NCBI GenBank assembly: GCA_035652235.1
Contig: DASREE010000018.1
Coordinates: 1 to 64,000 of the forward strand
Direction: 5' to 3'
Source: PALSA-612 sp035652235
GTDB lineage: Bacteria > Actinomycetota > Thermoleophilia > Gaiellales > Gaiellaceae
DNA: 64,000 bases
In this document: positions 7,465-15,720 of the stretch, piece by piece
How positions within the stretch are numbered: position 1 is the first letter of the stretch
How the letters are laid out: each line of letters begins with the position of its first letter
Translations under genes and position numbers: made by a program
The notes under the pieces: generated by a model
What the model saw: only the letters and a program-made list of their open reading frames with translations
Database searches by the model: none
What the model was told of the DNA's origin: nothing

Positions 7465-9123
7465 TCATACCTCGACGACGATGGGGAGGATCATCGGCCG
7501 GCGGCCGGTGCGGTCGTAGACGAGCTGGCCGAGCCCGTCGTGCAGGTGCTCCTGGAGCAGCTTGATCTCGAGGATGTCGTCGGCCAGGCAGGCGTCGAGG
7601 ATCTCGTCTGCCTCCTCGCGCATCTCCTCCAGGAAGGGCCCGGCGGCGTCGGTGAAGCCGCGCGCGATCAGCTCGGGAGTTGCGCTCCGGCGCCCGTTCG
7701 AGCTCGTCAGCGTCGCCACGACGATGAGGACGCCGTCCTCGGACAGGCGCCGGCGGTCGCGCAGCGCGACGTCGCTCAGATTCCCGACCGCCAGCCCGTC
7801 CACGAACGTCACCCCGGCGTCGACGTGGTCGACGACGCGCGGCCCGCTCGCGTTCAGCTCCACCACCGTGCCGTTGTCGGCGAGCACGATCGACGAGGCC
7901 GGCACCCCCGCCTCGCCGGCCATCCGGGCCTGTGCGGCGAGCATGCGGAACTCGCCGTGCATCGGCATCACCGCCTTCGGGCGGACGAGCGAGAGCACCG
8001 TGCGGATCTCCTCGGCATTGCCGTGGCCGGAGACGTGCACGGGCGCGATCTCCTGGTGCAGGATCTCCGCCCCCGCCCGGGCGAGCTGGTTGATCGTGTC
8101 GTGCACGCGGAGCTCGTTCCCGGGCACCGGCTTCGCCGAGATGATGACCGTGTCGCCGCGCTCGATGTGGACGGCGCTGTGATCGTGGTAGGCGATGCGC
8201 GTCAGCGCCGACAGCGGCTCGCCCTGACTGCCCGTGCAGAGGACGAGGACGCCGTCCGGTGCGTGGTTGGCGAGCTCGCTCGGACGGATGAGCGTGCCGT
8301 CCGCGACCTCGAGGTAGCCGAGCGAGCGCGCGATGTTGAGGTTCTTCCGCATCGAGCGGCCGATGACGCACACCTTCCGCCCCGACTCGAGCGCGACGTC
8401 GATCGCCTGCTGCATGCGGTGCACGTTGGACGCGAAGGTGGCGACGAGCACCCGGCCCTTGCGCAGCGGGATGATCTGGCGGAACGCGTCGCCGACGAGG
8501 CGCTCGGAGCCGGTGAAGCCGGGCCGCTCGGCGTTGGTCGAGTCGCCGAGCAGCAGGTCGACGCCGCGGTTGCCGAGCTCGGCGAGCTTGCCGACGTCGG
8601 TCTTGAAGCCGTCGACCGGGGTGTGGTCGAGCTTGTAGTCGCTCGTGTGCAGCAGCCGGAGCCCGGCGGCCTCGAGCACGATGCCGACGTTGTCTGGGAC
8701 GGAGTGCGCCATGCGCACGAAGTCGATCCGGAACGGTCCCACGTCGAGCGGGCCCGCCTCGGGCCGCACCTCCTCCAGGACCGTCTTGCCGAGCAGGCCG
8801 TGCTCGTCGAGCTTCGACTGGACGAGCCCGAGCGTCAGCTTCGTGGCGAGCACCCGTGGGACGGGTACCTCACGGAGGACGTAGGGGAGCGAGCCGACGT
8901 GGTCCTCGTGCGCGTGCGTGAGGACGACCGCATGCAGCTCCCCGGCATGGTCCCTCAGGTAGGAGAAGTCCGGGAGGACGAGGTCGACGCCGAGATGCTC
9001 GTCGCGGGGAAAGGCGAGGCCGGCATCGACGAGGACGCTGCCGCCCTCCGTCTCGTAGACGGTCATGTTCTTGCCGACCTCGCCGAGCCCGCCGAGCGGG
9101 ACGATGCGAACGCTCCTGCTCAC
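7465..9123 (-). CDS. rnj: Ribonuclease J (metallo-beta-lactamase/beta-CASP)
   Basis: This endo- and 5'-exoribonuclease takes part in mRNA turnover and rRNA maturation. It has 552 residues. The metallo-beta-lactamase core has HAHEDHVGSLPY (HxHxDH, binds two zinc ions), later LLHTSDYKLDHTP, and GDSTNAERPGFT. The beta-CASP domain contains TGSQGEPLSAL and the VSGHGN metal-ligand loop, followed by MPMHGEFRML. A short C-terminal domain follows. The GTG at 9123 gives VSRSVRIVPLGGLGEVGKNM, the usual RNase J N-terminus. An open extension upstream overlaps dapA in another frame and is not coding. TAGACT lies exactly 7 nt before the GTG, consistent with a leaderless mRNA. dapA lies 77 bp upstream. Confidence 0.95.
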   Translation of the reverse strand: MSRSVRIVPLGGLGEVGKNMTVYETEGGSVLVDAGLAFPRDEHLGVDLVLPDFSYLRDHAGELHAVVLTHAHEDHVGSLPYVLREVPVPRVLATKLTLGLVQSKLDEHGLLGKTVLEEVRPEAGPLDVGPFRIDFVRMAHSVPDNVGIVLEAAGLRLLHTSDYKLDHTPVDGFKTDVGKLAELGNRGVDLLLGDSTNAERPGFTGSERLVGDAFRQIIPLRKGRVLVATFASNVHRMQQAIDVALESGRKVCVIGRSMRKNLNIARSLGYLEVADGTLIRPSELANHAPDGVLVLCTGSQGEPLSALTRIAYHDHSAVHIERGDTVIISAKPVPGNELRVHDTINQLARAGAEILHQEIAPVHVSGHGNAEEIRTVLSLVRPKAVMPMHGEFRMLAAQARMAGEAGVPASSIVLADNGTVVELNASGPRVVDHVDAGVTFVDGLAVGNLSDVALRDRRRLSEDGVLIVVATLTSSNGRRSATPELIARGFTDAAGPFLEEMREEADEILDACLADDILEIKLLQEHLHDGLGQLVYDRTGRRPMILPIVVEV

Positions 9124-9130
9124 TCGGGCC

Positions 9131-9136
9131 AGTCTA
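9131..9136 (-). promoter_or_regulatory. Leaderless-type -10 box before rnj (TAGACT, 7 nt to GTG)
   Basis: A TANNNT hexamer sits 7 nt upstream of the start codon, and no Shine-Dalgarno is present. Transcription would begin at or next to the GTG. Confidence 0.5.
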
Positions 9137-9200
9137 ACGGCGCCCTTCGGCGTCGCCACCCGCCGCCGGTGGCGGCGCAGGCGGGGGCCGCCGGCGGGGG

Positions 9201-10079
9201 CTACGCGGCGACGAGGACACCGAGGCGCTCGAGGCAGGCGCGGATCGCGGCCGTCTCCTCTTCGTTTGCCTCGACGAGCGGCAGGCGAAGCCCGCCCACC
9301 TCGTGTCCGAGCACGTTCAGGGCCGCCTTGATGGCGATCGGGTTGACGACGACCTTCAGGAGCTCGTACGCGGGCGCGAGCTCCTCGTGTAGGCGGCGCG
9401 CTTCGACGTGGTCGCCGGAGCGGTACAGCCGGATCATCTCCTTCACGCGCGGCCCGACCACGTGCGTGTGCACGCAGACGCCGCCGACCCCGCCGAGCTC
9501 GAGGAACGGGTAGATCAGGTAGTCGTCTCCGGCGTACAGGTCGAGGCCGGTCTCCTCGACGATCCGGCGCGCCTGTACGAGGTCGTCGTTCGCCTGCTTG
9601 ACCGCCTTCACCGTCGGGATCTCGGCCAGCTGCGCCATCGTCTCCGGCTCGATGTTGACGACGACGCGCCCCGGGATGTTGTAGACGACGATCGGCTTGT
9701 CGCTCGCGTCGGCGACTGCCTTGAAGTGCTCGACGATGCCGCGCTGCGGCGGCTTGTTGTAGTAGGGGGTGACGACCAGGAAGCCGTCGACGTCGAGGTC
9801 GTGCGCCTTGCGGGTGAGGTGCACGGAGTGCGCGGTCGAGTACGTGCCCGTGCCGGCGATCACCGTCGCCCGGTCGCCGACGGCGCCGACCGCGACGCGG
9901 ACCAGCTCCAGCCGCTCGTCGTCGGAGAGCGTGGGCGACTCGCCGGTCGTGCCCGCGACGACGATCCCGTCCGATCCGTTGTCCACGAGGTGGTGGGCGA
10001 GCGCTGCGAAGCGGTGGAAGTCGATCGACCCGTCCGCTCGGAACGGCGTCACGATCGCCGTGAGGACCTCGCCGAGCAC
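9201..10079 (-). CDS. dapA: 4-hydroxy-tetrahydrodipicolinate synthase
   Basis: This enzyme condenses pyruvate with aspartate semialdehyde in lysine and diaminopimelate synthesis. It has 292 residues forming a single TIM barrel, the normal length. GTTGESPTLSDDE is the pyruvate-binding segment. VVYNIPGR carries the catalytic tyrosine. The Schiff-base lysine is in IPTVKAVKQAND (the K of AVK). GDD(Y) follows as expected. The start is GTG at 10079, with TACGAT 7 nt upstream and no Shine-Dalgarno. dapB lies upstream in the same direction, but a 360-bp gap separates them, so dapA probably has its own promoter. Related aldolases of the NAL subgroup share this fold; the motif order and dapB nearby favour DapA. 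Confidence 0.94.
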   Translation of the reverse strand: MLGEVLTAIVTPFRADGSIDFHRFAALAHHLVDNGSDGIVVAGTTGESPTLSDDERLELVRVAVGAVGDRATVIAGTGTYSTAHSVHLTRKAHDLDVDGFLVVTPYYNKPPQRGIVEHFKAVADASDKPIVVYNIPGRVVVNIEPETMAQLAEIPTVKAVKQANDDLVQARRIVEETGLDLYAGDDYLIYPFLELGGVGGVCVHTHVVGPRVKEMIRLYRSGDHVEARRLHEELAPAYELLKVVVNPIAIKAALNVLGHEVGGLRLPLVEANEEETAAIRACLERLGVLVAA

Positions 10080-10086
10080 GCCCGGT

Positions 10087-10092
10087 ATCGTA
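10087..10092 (-). promoter_or_regulatory. Leaderless-type -10 box before dapA (TACGAT, 7 nt to GTG)
   Basis: A TANNNT hexamer lies 7 nt before the dapA GTG. No convincing -35 box is visible. Confidence 0.5.
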
Positions 10093-10287
10093 CCGCGGCC
10101 GGGGCAGGTGCTCTGTCGCGGGTCTCACCGGTGGCCGGGCGCCGCCCTTCCCCCGGCGTGGCGTCGGCATCTGGGCACCGGCCGACCCGCCGCGCGGGAG
10201 GCAGGGCGTCCGCTCGCCGCGCGTGGGGCGGTCTCCCGCCCGTCACGGAATCGGCGCATCCGCGTCGCACACCCGCGCGCGGTTCGC

Positions 10288-10296
10288 TGCTATGGT
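10288..10296 (+). promoter_or_regulatory. Extended -10 promoter-like element TGCTATGGT
   Basis: TGCTATGGT matches an extended -10 (TGN-TANNNT) and resembles the TGCTATTCT ahead of rimP. It points rightward toward the antisense strand of dapB. No protein frame follows, so any transcript would be non-coding. Confidence 0.35.
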
Positions 10297-10439
10297 CAAC
10301 ACCGGGGGGCGAGGGGCCGAAGGCCCCGGGGGATGAACTCTTCGCGGGCGTCCGGGCGAGCGCGCGCAGAAGCCGCTTGCCGGGCCGGTCCCGGTCCGTG
10401 TGATCGCCGCACAGCCTGGCTGCGCGCATGGGCGCCGAG

Positions 10440-11072
10440 CTACGCGAGGAGCATCTCCAGCCCCACCGTCAGCCCGGCGGGCAGGTCTCGGAGACGCTCG
10501 AGCGCGAGCAGCACCCCGGGCAGGAAGGCCTCGCGCGAGGTCGTGTCGTGCCGGATCGTCAGCGTCTGGCCCGGGCCGCCGAGGATGACCTCCTGGTGCG
10601 CGACGAGCCCCGGCAGCCGCACCGAGTGGATCGGCACCCTCCCCCCCATGGCGGCGGCCGTCGCCTGGGCCGTTCCCGACGGTGCATCGAGCTTCGTGTC
10701 GTGGTGGAGCTCGACGATCTCGGCCTTCGGCAGGTGGCGCACCGCCTCGGCGGCGAAGCGGATCATCAGCACGGCGCCGACGGCGAAGTTGGGCGCGTGG
10801 AAGACGGGCACTCCCGCCTGTCGGGCCGCGCGGTCGACCCGGTCACGGTCGAACCCGGTGGTGCCGATCACGACCGGGACGCGCTCGCGCAGGCAGGCCG
10901 CGACGTTGTCGGCGACGGCGTCCGGACGCGTGAAGTCGACCGCGGCATCACAACCGCCGACGGCCACCGCATCGCCGGCGCCGATGCCGACCACCTGGTG
11001 CCCCGCCGCCGCGGTGCCGGCAGCGACCACCGAGCCGACCTTGCCGCGGCAGCCGAAGACGGCGACCTTCAT
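10440..11072 (-). CDS. dapB: 4-hydroxy-tetrahydrodipicolinate reductase (compact)
   Basis: NAD(P)H-dependent second step of the diaminopimelate/lysine pathway. The N-terminal Rossmann motif is VAVFGCRGKVGSVV (GxxGxxG). GTTGFD ends the cofactor domain. The substrate motif ELHHDTKLDAPSGTA carries the catalytic histidine and lysine (about residues 130-145). At 210 residues the protein is shorter than most DapB enzymes (about 245-270). The residues are lost from the region between the first Rossmann strand and the DFTRPDAV segment; the catalytic part is intact. The ATG at 11072 directly precedes the first strand. The M16 peptidase gene ends 7 bp upstream, so the two are probably transcribed together. 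Confidence 0.93.
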   Translation of the reverse strand: MKVAVFGCRGKVGSVVAAGTAAAGHQVVGIGAGDAVAVGGCDAAVDFTRPDAVADNVAACLRERVPVVIGTTGFDRDRVDRAARQAGVPVFHAPNFAVGAVLMIRFAAEAVRHLPKAEIVELHHDTKLDAPSGTAQATAAAMGGRVPIHSVRLPGLVAHQEVILGGPGQTLTIRHDTTSREAFLPGVLLALERLRDLPAGLTVGLEMLLA

Positions 11073-11079
11073 ATCCCGC

Positions 11080-12372
11080 TCATGCGGCCTGCGCCGCGAG
11101 GCCCGGGTGGATGCGCTCGACCGCAGCCAGGAAGCGGTCCTCGCTCGGGCCGATCGCAGCTGCCGACAGCCGCTCGGGCGCGAGCAGCACCGCGGCGAGC
11201 TCGGCCAGGCCAGACGTCTCGACCGCGTCGATCTCGGCGATGATCCGGTCGAGCGTGAGCAGCTCCGTGTCGGTGATGAGCGACTTGCCGAGGCGGCTCA
11301 TCCGGCTCGACATCGACTCCATGGACAGCACGATCCGGCCCTTCAGGTTCTCCTTGGCGCGCTGCAGCTCGGCGTCGCGGACGTTGCCCGCGGCGACGTC
11401 CGCGATCTCGTGGGCGACGATCTCCAGGCAGGGCTCGAGGTTCTCCTCGCGGGTGCCGAGGTAGATGCCGATCTGGCCGGTGTCCGTGTACTGCGAGGTG
11501 AAGCTGTACACCGAGTAGGCCATTCCGCGCTTCTCCCTGATCTCCTGGAAGAGGCGCGAGGACGCCGAGCCGCCGAGGATGGCGTCGAGCAGCGACGCCG
11601 CGAAGCGGCGGCGGTCCGTCCTGGGGATGCCGGTTCCGCCGATGCAGACGTGGTACTGCTCGGTGTCCTTGCGCTGGAAACGGATGCCTGGCGGCGGCGA
11701 CGCGACGAGCGGCTTGCGCACGCGGGTGCGCGAGTCCGGCGGCTCGACGCGCTGGTGCGCCGCCCGCTCGAGCAGCGTGAGCAGGCGGTCGTGGTCGAGG
11801 TTGCCCGCAGCGGCCAGGACGATGTTGCCGGCCGTATACATCTGGCGGTGGTAGGCCTGGAGCGTTCGCCGGCTGACAGTGGAGATCACCTCGGCCCGCC
11901 CGATCACCTGGCGTCCGAGGGGATCGCCCGCGAAGATCGCCTCCGACAGGAGGTCGTGCACGAGATCCTGCGGGCTGTCCTCGAGCATCGCGATCTCCTC
12001 CAGCACGACCTCGCGTTCGGAGTCGATGTCGGCGAACGTCGGAGAGAAGACCATGTCGGCCATCACGTCGAGCGCCCGCTCGAGGTGCCGGTCCGGCACG
12101 CGGGCGAAGACGACGGTGCTCTCGCGCGAGGTCGCGGCGTTCAGCTCCCCGCCGAGCGCGTCGAAGGTCTCGGCGATGTCCTGCGCGCTGAACGACCGAG
12201 TCCCCTTGAAGAGCAGGTGCTCGATGAAGTGCGTGACGCCCGCTTTCGACTCGGGCTCGTCCCGTGAGCCTGCGCCGATCCAGAAGCCGAGGGCGATCGA
12301 GCGCACGCTCGGCACCCGCTCGGTGATCAGGCGCTCGCCGGCGTCGAGCTCGGAGAGGACGTACTCCTGCAC
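11080..12372 (-). CDS. M16-family zinc metallopeptidase
   Basis: This processing-peptidase-like zinc protease (pitrilysin/MPP-beta family) has 430 residues with the start I prefer. It contains the inverted zinc motif THFIEHLLFKGT (HxxEH) near residue 50, with the downstream glutamate in EREVVLEEIAM. A C-terminal inactive M16C half follows (GTGIPRTDRRRFAASLL, then EKRGMAYSVYSF). Substrate unknown; in Gram-positives this gene typically sits next to pnp and dapB, as here. An upstream GTG at 12441 would add 23 residues unlike the family. The GTG at 12372 gives VQEYVLSELDAGERLITE, matches the usual N-terminus, and has TACGAT 6 nt before it. A strong hairpin separates it from pnp, so it likely starts its own transcript. 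Confidence 0.9.
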   Translation of the reverse strand: MQEYVLSELDAGERLITERVPSVRSIALGFWIGAGSRDEPESKAGVTHFIEHLLFKGTRSFSAQDIAETFDALGGELNAATSRESTVVFARVPDRHLERALDVMADMVFSPTFADIDSEREVVLEEIAMLEDSPQDLVHDLLSEAIFAGDPLGRQVIGRAEVISTVSRRTLQAYHRQMYTAGNIVLAAAGNLDHDRLLTLLERAAHQRVEPPDSRTRVRKPLVASPPPGIRFQRKDTEQYHVCIGGTGIPRTDRRRFAASLLDAILGGSASSRLFQEIREKRGMAYSVYSFTSQYTDTGQIGIYLGTREENLEPCLEIVAHEIADVAAGNVRDAELQRAKENLKGRIVLSMESMSSRMSRLGKSLITDTELLTLDRIIAEIDAVETSGLAELAAVLLAPERLSAAAIGPSEDRFLAAVERIHPGLAAQAA

Positions 12373-12378
12373 GAGCTC

Positions 12379-12384
12379 ATCGTA
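12379..12384 (-). promoter_or_regulatory. Leaderless-type -10 box before the M16 peptidase (TACGAT, 6 nt to GTG)
   Basis: The hexamer lies 6 nt from an in-frame GTG that fits the protein family better than the longer reading. It therefore helps decide the start. Confidence 0.45.
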
Positions 12385-12466
12385 GATCCGGCGGCCGCCC
12401 GCCACCGCCGAGGGGGCTCCGCCACCACCTGCCAACCGCACGTTGCGGCTGGCAGCTACCGGCGTC

Positions 12467-12498
12467 CGCGGCCGGGCTCCTGCAGGAGCCCGGCCGCG
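12467..12498 (-). terminator. 14-bp perfect hairpin after pnp
   Basis: Arms 12467-12480 and 12485-12498 pair perfectly around the loop TGCA, 12 nt past the pnp stop. No U-tract follows, so it may protect the mRNA 3' end or need Rho. Confidence 0.6.
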
Positions 12499-12510
12499 AG
12501 CTTGCCCGGC

Positions 12511-15003
12511 TCAGTCGTCGCGGCGCGGTCCGCGGTCGCGACCGCCGCGACCGCCGCGACCACGCCCGCGCTCGCGCTCGCCGCGGGGCCGCTCCTCCTC
12601 GCGCGCGCGCGGCGGGGCGTTCTTCGCGCGCTCGATCAGCTCCTCGGGCTGGACGAGCGAGCCGTTCTCGTGCTTGGCGACCAGCTTGAGGCCGATCCGG
12701 CCCCGCTCCTTGTCGACCTCCTGGACGAGCACGTCGAGGACGTCGCCGCGCGTGATCACGTCCTCGATGTGACCGACGCGTCCGGGGCCGACGTTGGACA
12801 CGTGCAGGAGGCCGTCCGTGCCCTTCTTGAGCTCGACGAAGGCGCCGAACTGCGTCGTCTTCACGACCCTGCCCGTGTACCTGTCCCCCACCTCCGGCTC
12901 CTTCGTCAGGGCGTTGATGGCGGCGATCGCCGCGTCCGCGTTCCTGCCCTCGGTCGCGTAGACGAGGATCGTCCCGTCCTCCTCGATGTCGATCTGCACG
13001 TCGTGGTCGGCCTCGAGCGCCCTGATGGTCTCCCCGCCCTTCCCGATCACCATGCCGATGTACTCGGGGTCGATCTTGATCGTGGAGATGCGCGGCGCGT
13101 GCTCGCGGAGGGTGGTGCGCGCCTCGGGGATCGCCTCGGCCATCCGGTCGAGGATGAACTCACGGGCCCGCTTCGCCTGCTCGAGCGCGGCGCGCATGAT
13201 CTCCTGCGTGACGCCGGTGATCTTGATGTCCATCTGCAGCGCCGTGATGCCCTCTCGCGACCCGGCGACCTTGAAATCCATGTCGCCGAGGTGGTCCTCC
13301 GCCCCCTGGATGTCGGTGAGGATGACGTAGTCGTCGCCCTCCTTGACGAGGCCCATGGCGATGCCCCCGACCGGGCGCTTGATCGGCACGCCGGCGTCCA
13401 TCAGCGCCAGCGTCGAGCCGCACACCGAGCCCATCGACGAGGAGCCGTTCGACTCGAGGGTCTCGGAGACGAGCCGGATCGTGTACGGGAACTCGTCCGG
13501 CCCCGGGATGACGGGCTCGAGCGCGCGCTGCGCGAGCGCGCCGTGTCCGATGTCGCGGCGCTTCGGCCCGCGCATGAAACCTGTCTCACCGACGGAGTAG
13601 GGCGGGAAGTTGTAGTGGTGCATGTAGCGGCGCTCCTCCTCCAGGGAGAGGTCGTCGATCCGCTGGCCCTCCTTCGCCGTGCCGAGCGTGAGGAGCGTCA
13701 TGATCTGTGTCTGGCCGCGCGTGAACAGCGCCGAGCCGTGCGTGCGCGGCGACACGCCGACCTCGCACGACACGGGCCTGATCTCCTCGGTTCCGCGGCC
13801 GTCCGGCCGGCGCTTCTCGACGGCGATCTTGTGCCGGACGAGATCCTTGTAGACGGCGTCCGCCGCCCGCTTCAGGAACTGCTTCGTCATCGCGTCCTTG
13901 ACGGGCGGCTCGCCGTCCGTCGCCGGCCCGGCCGGGAACGGCAGCTGCGCCCCCTCGACGATGCGCTCGAACAGGAGGGCCCGCTTCGCCGACTTCAGCT
14001 CCTTCGAGTCCTGCTCAGCCTCCGTCAGCGTGCGCAGGTCGGCCTCGAACTGCTCGCGCACCGGTCGCTCGACCGCCTGCATACGAACGCTGTCGAGGAC
14101 GGCGGCGAGGCTGGAGCGCACCTGGACGCGGCGGACGATGTCGGCCTCCGTCGACTGCATCGTCAGCTCGGGACAGAGCTCCGCCTCGAGGCTGTCGACG
14201 AAGGTCCCGGCCTCGCGCAGCCCGTGCTCGGCGATGTGCTGGTGGATCTGCGCGCCGTAGCGCTGCTCGAGCTCCGCGGTCAGGTCGGGATCGAGCCACT
14301 TCGGCTTTCCGGCGAGCTCGCGCAGCTCGAGCTGCGCGTCGCAGAGCCGGATGATCTCGGACTGCGCGAGCTCGAACGCCTCGAGGATCGTCTCCTCCGG
14401 TACCTCGTCGGCGCCCGCCTCGACCATCGTCAGCGCCTCCTTCGTGCCGACCACGATCAGGTCGAGCCGCGAGGCCTCCTCCACCTCCGCCAGCGTCGGG
14501 TTGACGACCAGCTGGTCGTCGATGAGCGCGATGCGTACGGCGCCGACAGGCCCGAGGAAGGGCAGCGGCGAGATCATCAGCGCCGCCGAGGCGCCGTTGA
14601 TGCAGAGGATGTCGTGCGCCGTGACGAGGTCCGCCGACAGCGTCGTGCAGATCACCTGCACCTCGTTGCGGAAGCCCTTCGGCCACAGCGGCCGGATCGG
14701 CCGGTCGATCATGCGGGCGGTGAGGATGGCGCGCTCCGTGGGACGTCCCTCGCGCTTGAAGAAACCGCCGGGGATCTTCCCGGCGGCGTACATGCGCTCT
14801 TCGACGTCGACCGTGAGCGGAAAGAAGTCCGCCCCCTCGCGGGTCTCCAAGCGGCCCTGGGCCGTCGCCAGCACCATCGTCTCGCCCGAGCGGACGAGAA
14901 CGGCGCCGTCGGCCTGCTTGGCCAGCTTGCCCGTCTCGAAGACGATCTCGCGGCCGCCGACGGTCACCGAGACCGACGTGGCCTGCCCGGTGGCAATGCT
15001 CAT
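12511..15003 (-). CDS. pnp: Polyribonucleotide nucleotidyltransferase (PNPase)
   Basis: Phosphorolytic 3'-5' exoribonuclease of mRNA decay. Domains in order are: first RNase PH domain (about 1-150), helical domain (about 150-330), second catalytic RNase PH domain with PRTHGSALFTRGQTQ and DHLGDMDFKV, then KH (IGMVIGKGGETIRALE), S1 (GDRYTGRVVKTTQFGAFV) and an Arg/Gly-rich tail. At 830 residues it is about 90 longer than typical PNPases (about 700-740). The helical linker looks enlarged and the RG-rich tail adds the rest. The ATG at 15003 has the Shine-Dalgarno GGAGG 5 nt upstream; a GTG 12 bp earlier would lie on that Shine-Dalgarno. rpsO is upstream, with a large hairpin between them that is a likely RNase III/autoregulation site, as in other bacteria. 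Confidence 0.96.
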   Translation of the reverse strand: MSIATGQATSVSVTVGGREIVFETGKLAKQADGAVLVRSGETMVLATAQGRLETREGADFFPLTVDVEERMYAAGKIPGGFFKREGRPTERAILTARMIDRPIRPLWPKGFRNEVQVICTTLSADLVTAHDILCINGASAALMISPLPFLGPVGAVRIALIDDQLVVNPTLAEVEEASRLDLIVVGTKEALTMVEAGADEVPEETILEAFELAQSEIIRLCDAQLELRELAGKPKWLDPDLTAELEQRYGAQIHQHIAEHGLREAGTFVDSLEAELCPELTMQSTEADIVRRVQVRSSLAAVLDSVRMQAVERPVREQFEADLRTLTEAEQDSKELKSAKRALLFERIVEGAQLPFPAGPATDGEPPVKDAMTKQFLKRAADAVYKDLVRHKIAVEKRRPDGRGTEEIRPVSCEVGVSPRTHGSALFTRGQTQIMTLLTLGTAKEGQRIDDLSLEEERRYMHHYNFPPYSVGETGFMRGPKRRDIGHGALAQRALEPVIPGPDEFPYTIRLVSETLESNGSSSMGSVCGSTLALMDAGVPIKRPVGGIAMGLVKEGDDYVILTDIQGAEDHLGDMDFKVAGSREGITALQMDIKITGVTQEIMRAALEQAKRAREFILDRMAEAIPEARTTLREHAPRISTIKIDPEYIGMVIGKGGETIRALEADHDVQIDIEEDGTILVYATEGRNADAAIAAINALTKEPEVGDRYTGRVVKTTQFGAFVELKKGTDGLLHVSNVGPGRVGHIEDVITRGDVLDVLVQEVDKERGRIGLKLVAKHENGSLVQPEELIERAKNAPPRAREEERPRGERERGRGRGGRGGRDRGPRRDD

Positions 15004-15025
15004 GCTGTCCTCCACTTCTCGTCGT

Positions 15026-15086
15026 GGAGAGTGGAGGTTTGAGTCAGCCCCGACCCGGCCGGGGCTCGCTCAAACTTCCACTCTCC
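15026..15086 (-). promoter_or_regulatory. rpsO-pnp intergenic stem-loop (candidate pnp autoregulation site)
   Basis: An 18-bp outer stem (15026-15043 with 15069-15086, one G-U type mismatch) encloses a 6-bp inner stem (15046-15051 with 15061-15066). It fills nearly the whole gap between rpsO and pnp and ends 22 nt before the pnp start. In E. coli the equivalent hairpin is cut by RNase III, and PNPase then controls its own mRNA. The structure is seen here; the mechanism is inferred. Confidence 0.7.
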
Positions 15087-15103
15087 GGAAACCGTTGTCC
15101 TCG

Positions 15104-15373
15104 CTAGCGCCTGAGGCCGAGCTCCTTGATCAGCGCGCGGTAGCCCTCGACGTCCGTTCGCTGGAAGTAGTCCAGCAGCCGCCGGCGCCGGCCGACGAGC
15201 TTGAGCAGGCCGCGCCGCGAGTGGTGGTCCTTCGGGTGCGTGCGCATGTGCTCGGTGAGCTCGTTGATCCGGGTCGTCAGCAGTGCGACCTGCACTTCGG
15301 TCGAGCCGGTGTCCGACTCGTGGCGACCGTGCTTGCCGACGATGTCCTGCTTCGCTTCCTTCGTGAGACCCAT
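15104..15373 (-). CDS. rpsO: 30S ribosomal protein S15
   Basis: S15 is an 89-residue primary rRNA-binding protein of the small-subunit platform. The sequence begins MGLTKEAKQDIVGKHGRHE and contains DTGSTEVQVALLTTRI, then HMRTHPKDHHSRRGLLKLVG, which carries the conserved helix-loop contacts to 16S rRNA, ending in IKELGLRR. The length is exact for the family. The ATG at 15373 has the Shine-Dalgarno GGAGGT 3 nt upstream. A longer frame upstream has no support. The pnp gene follows after a large hairpin. S15 often represses its own mRNA through the leader; the leader here is not long enough to interpret. Confidence 0.98.
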   Translation of the reverse strand: MGLTKEAKQDIVGKHGRHESDTGSTEVQVALLTTRINELTEHMRTHPKDHHSRRGLLKLVGRRRRLLDYFQRTDVEGYRALIKELGLRR

Positions 15374-15720
15374 TCGACCTCCAGGGAGAATGACCCCGCA
15401 GTCCCAGCACGCCGCGCGGAAGCCACGCGCACGGCCGAGGTTGCGGTCGCAGACAGGGTACCAGGCGACGCGGCAGCCGCCCGGCGCGGACGAGGAGCCC
15501 GCCGGACGTGCGAGCAAGCGGCGGGCCTCTCCCGCCAGCCGGCGGCGCTGCGCGCCGGCGCGCGCCCTCGACCGCGATGGGCTCGTTCTGACCGCCGGGG
15601 CTACCGGCGGCAGGCGGTTGCGAACGGCGCTCGTGTCGGTGCTCGCAGGAACCCGACGCGGCTCGCGCCGTCGCAGCTGGAGGCAGGCCCGGCGGTCTGA
15701 CCCCGGGCGCGCGGCGTCCG
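15374..15720. other. Gap between rpsO and ribF, no gene found
   Basis: This 347-bp stretch has no convincing coding frame. It should contain the rpsO promoter and leader. A TACCCT hexamer on the minus strand (about 15457-15462) is a possible -10, without a clear -35. A GGTCYGACC repeat copy lies at 15694-15702. Confidence 0.45.
15688..15707. repeat. REP-like motif with GGTCYGACC core, copy 1
   Basis: The imperfect palindrome around GGTCTGACC (core 15694-15702) has CCC/GGG flanks. Further copies are at 40329-40347 and within 55021-55090. This copy is intergenic. Confidence 0.5.

Larger units (their letters stand above)
10080..10439. other. 360-bp dapB-dapA intergenic region, no recognised gene
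   Basis: No coding frame here resembles a protein. The segment holds the dapA -10 box (10087-10092), a GGGGCC-GAA-GGCCCC hairpin (10313-10327), and a plus-strand extended -10 element (10288-10296). Downstream of that element the DNA has several further short inverted repeats. The hairpin could close the dapB transcript, or the plus strand could encode a structured RNA. Confidence 0.5.

Noticed and set aside
7370..8371. Long minus-strand frame within RNase J
   Set aside because: It lies in a different frame of the same strand and is an Arg/Gly/His-rich shadow without motifs.
10049..10429. Minus-strand frame filling the dapB-dapA gap
   Set aside because: No resemblance to any family, proline/arginine-rich and no start signals; treated as non-coding.
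12441..12441. GTG at 12441 as start of the M16 peptidase
   Set aside because: The added 23 residues are Gly/Ala-rich and unlike the family; the later GTG has a -10 box at the expected distance.
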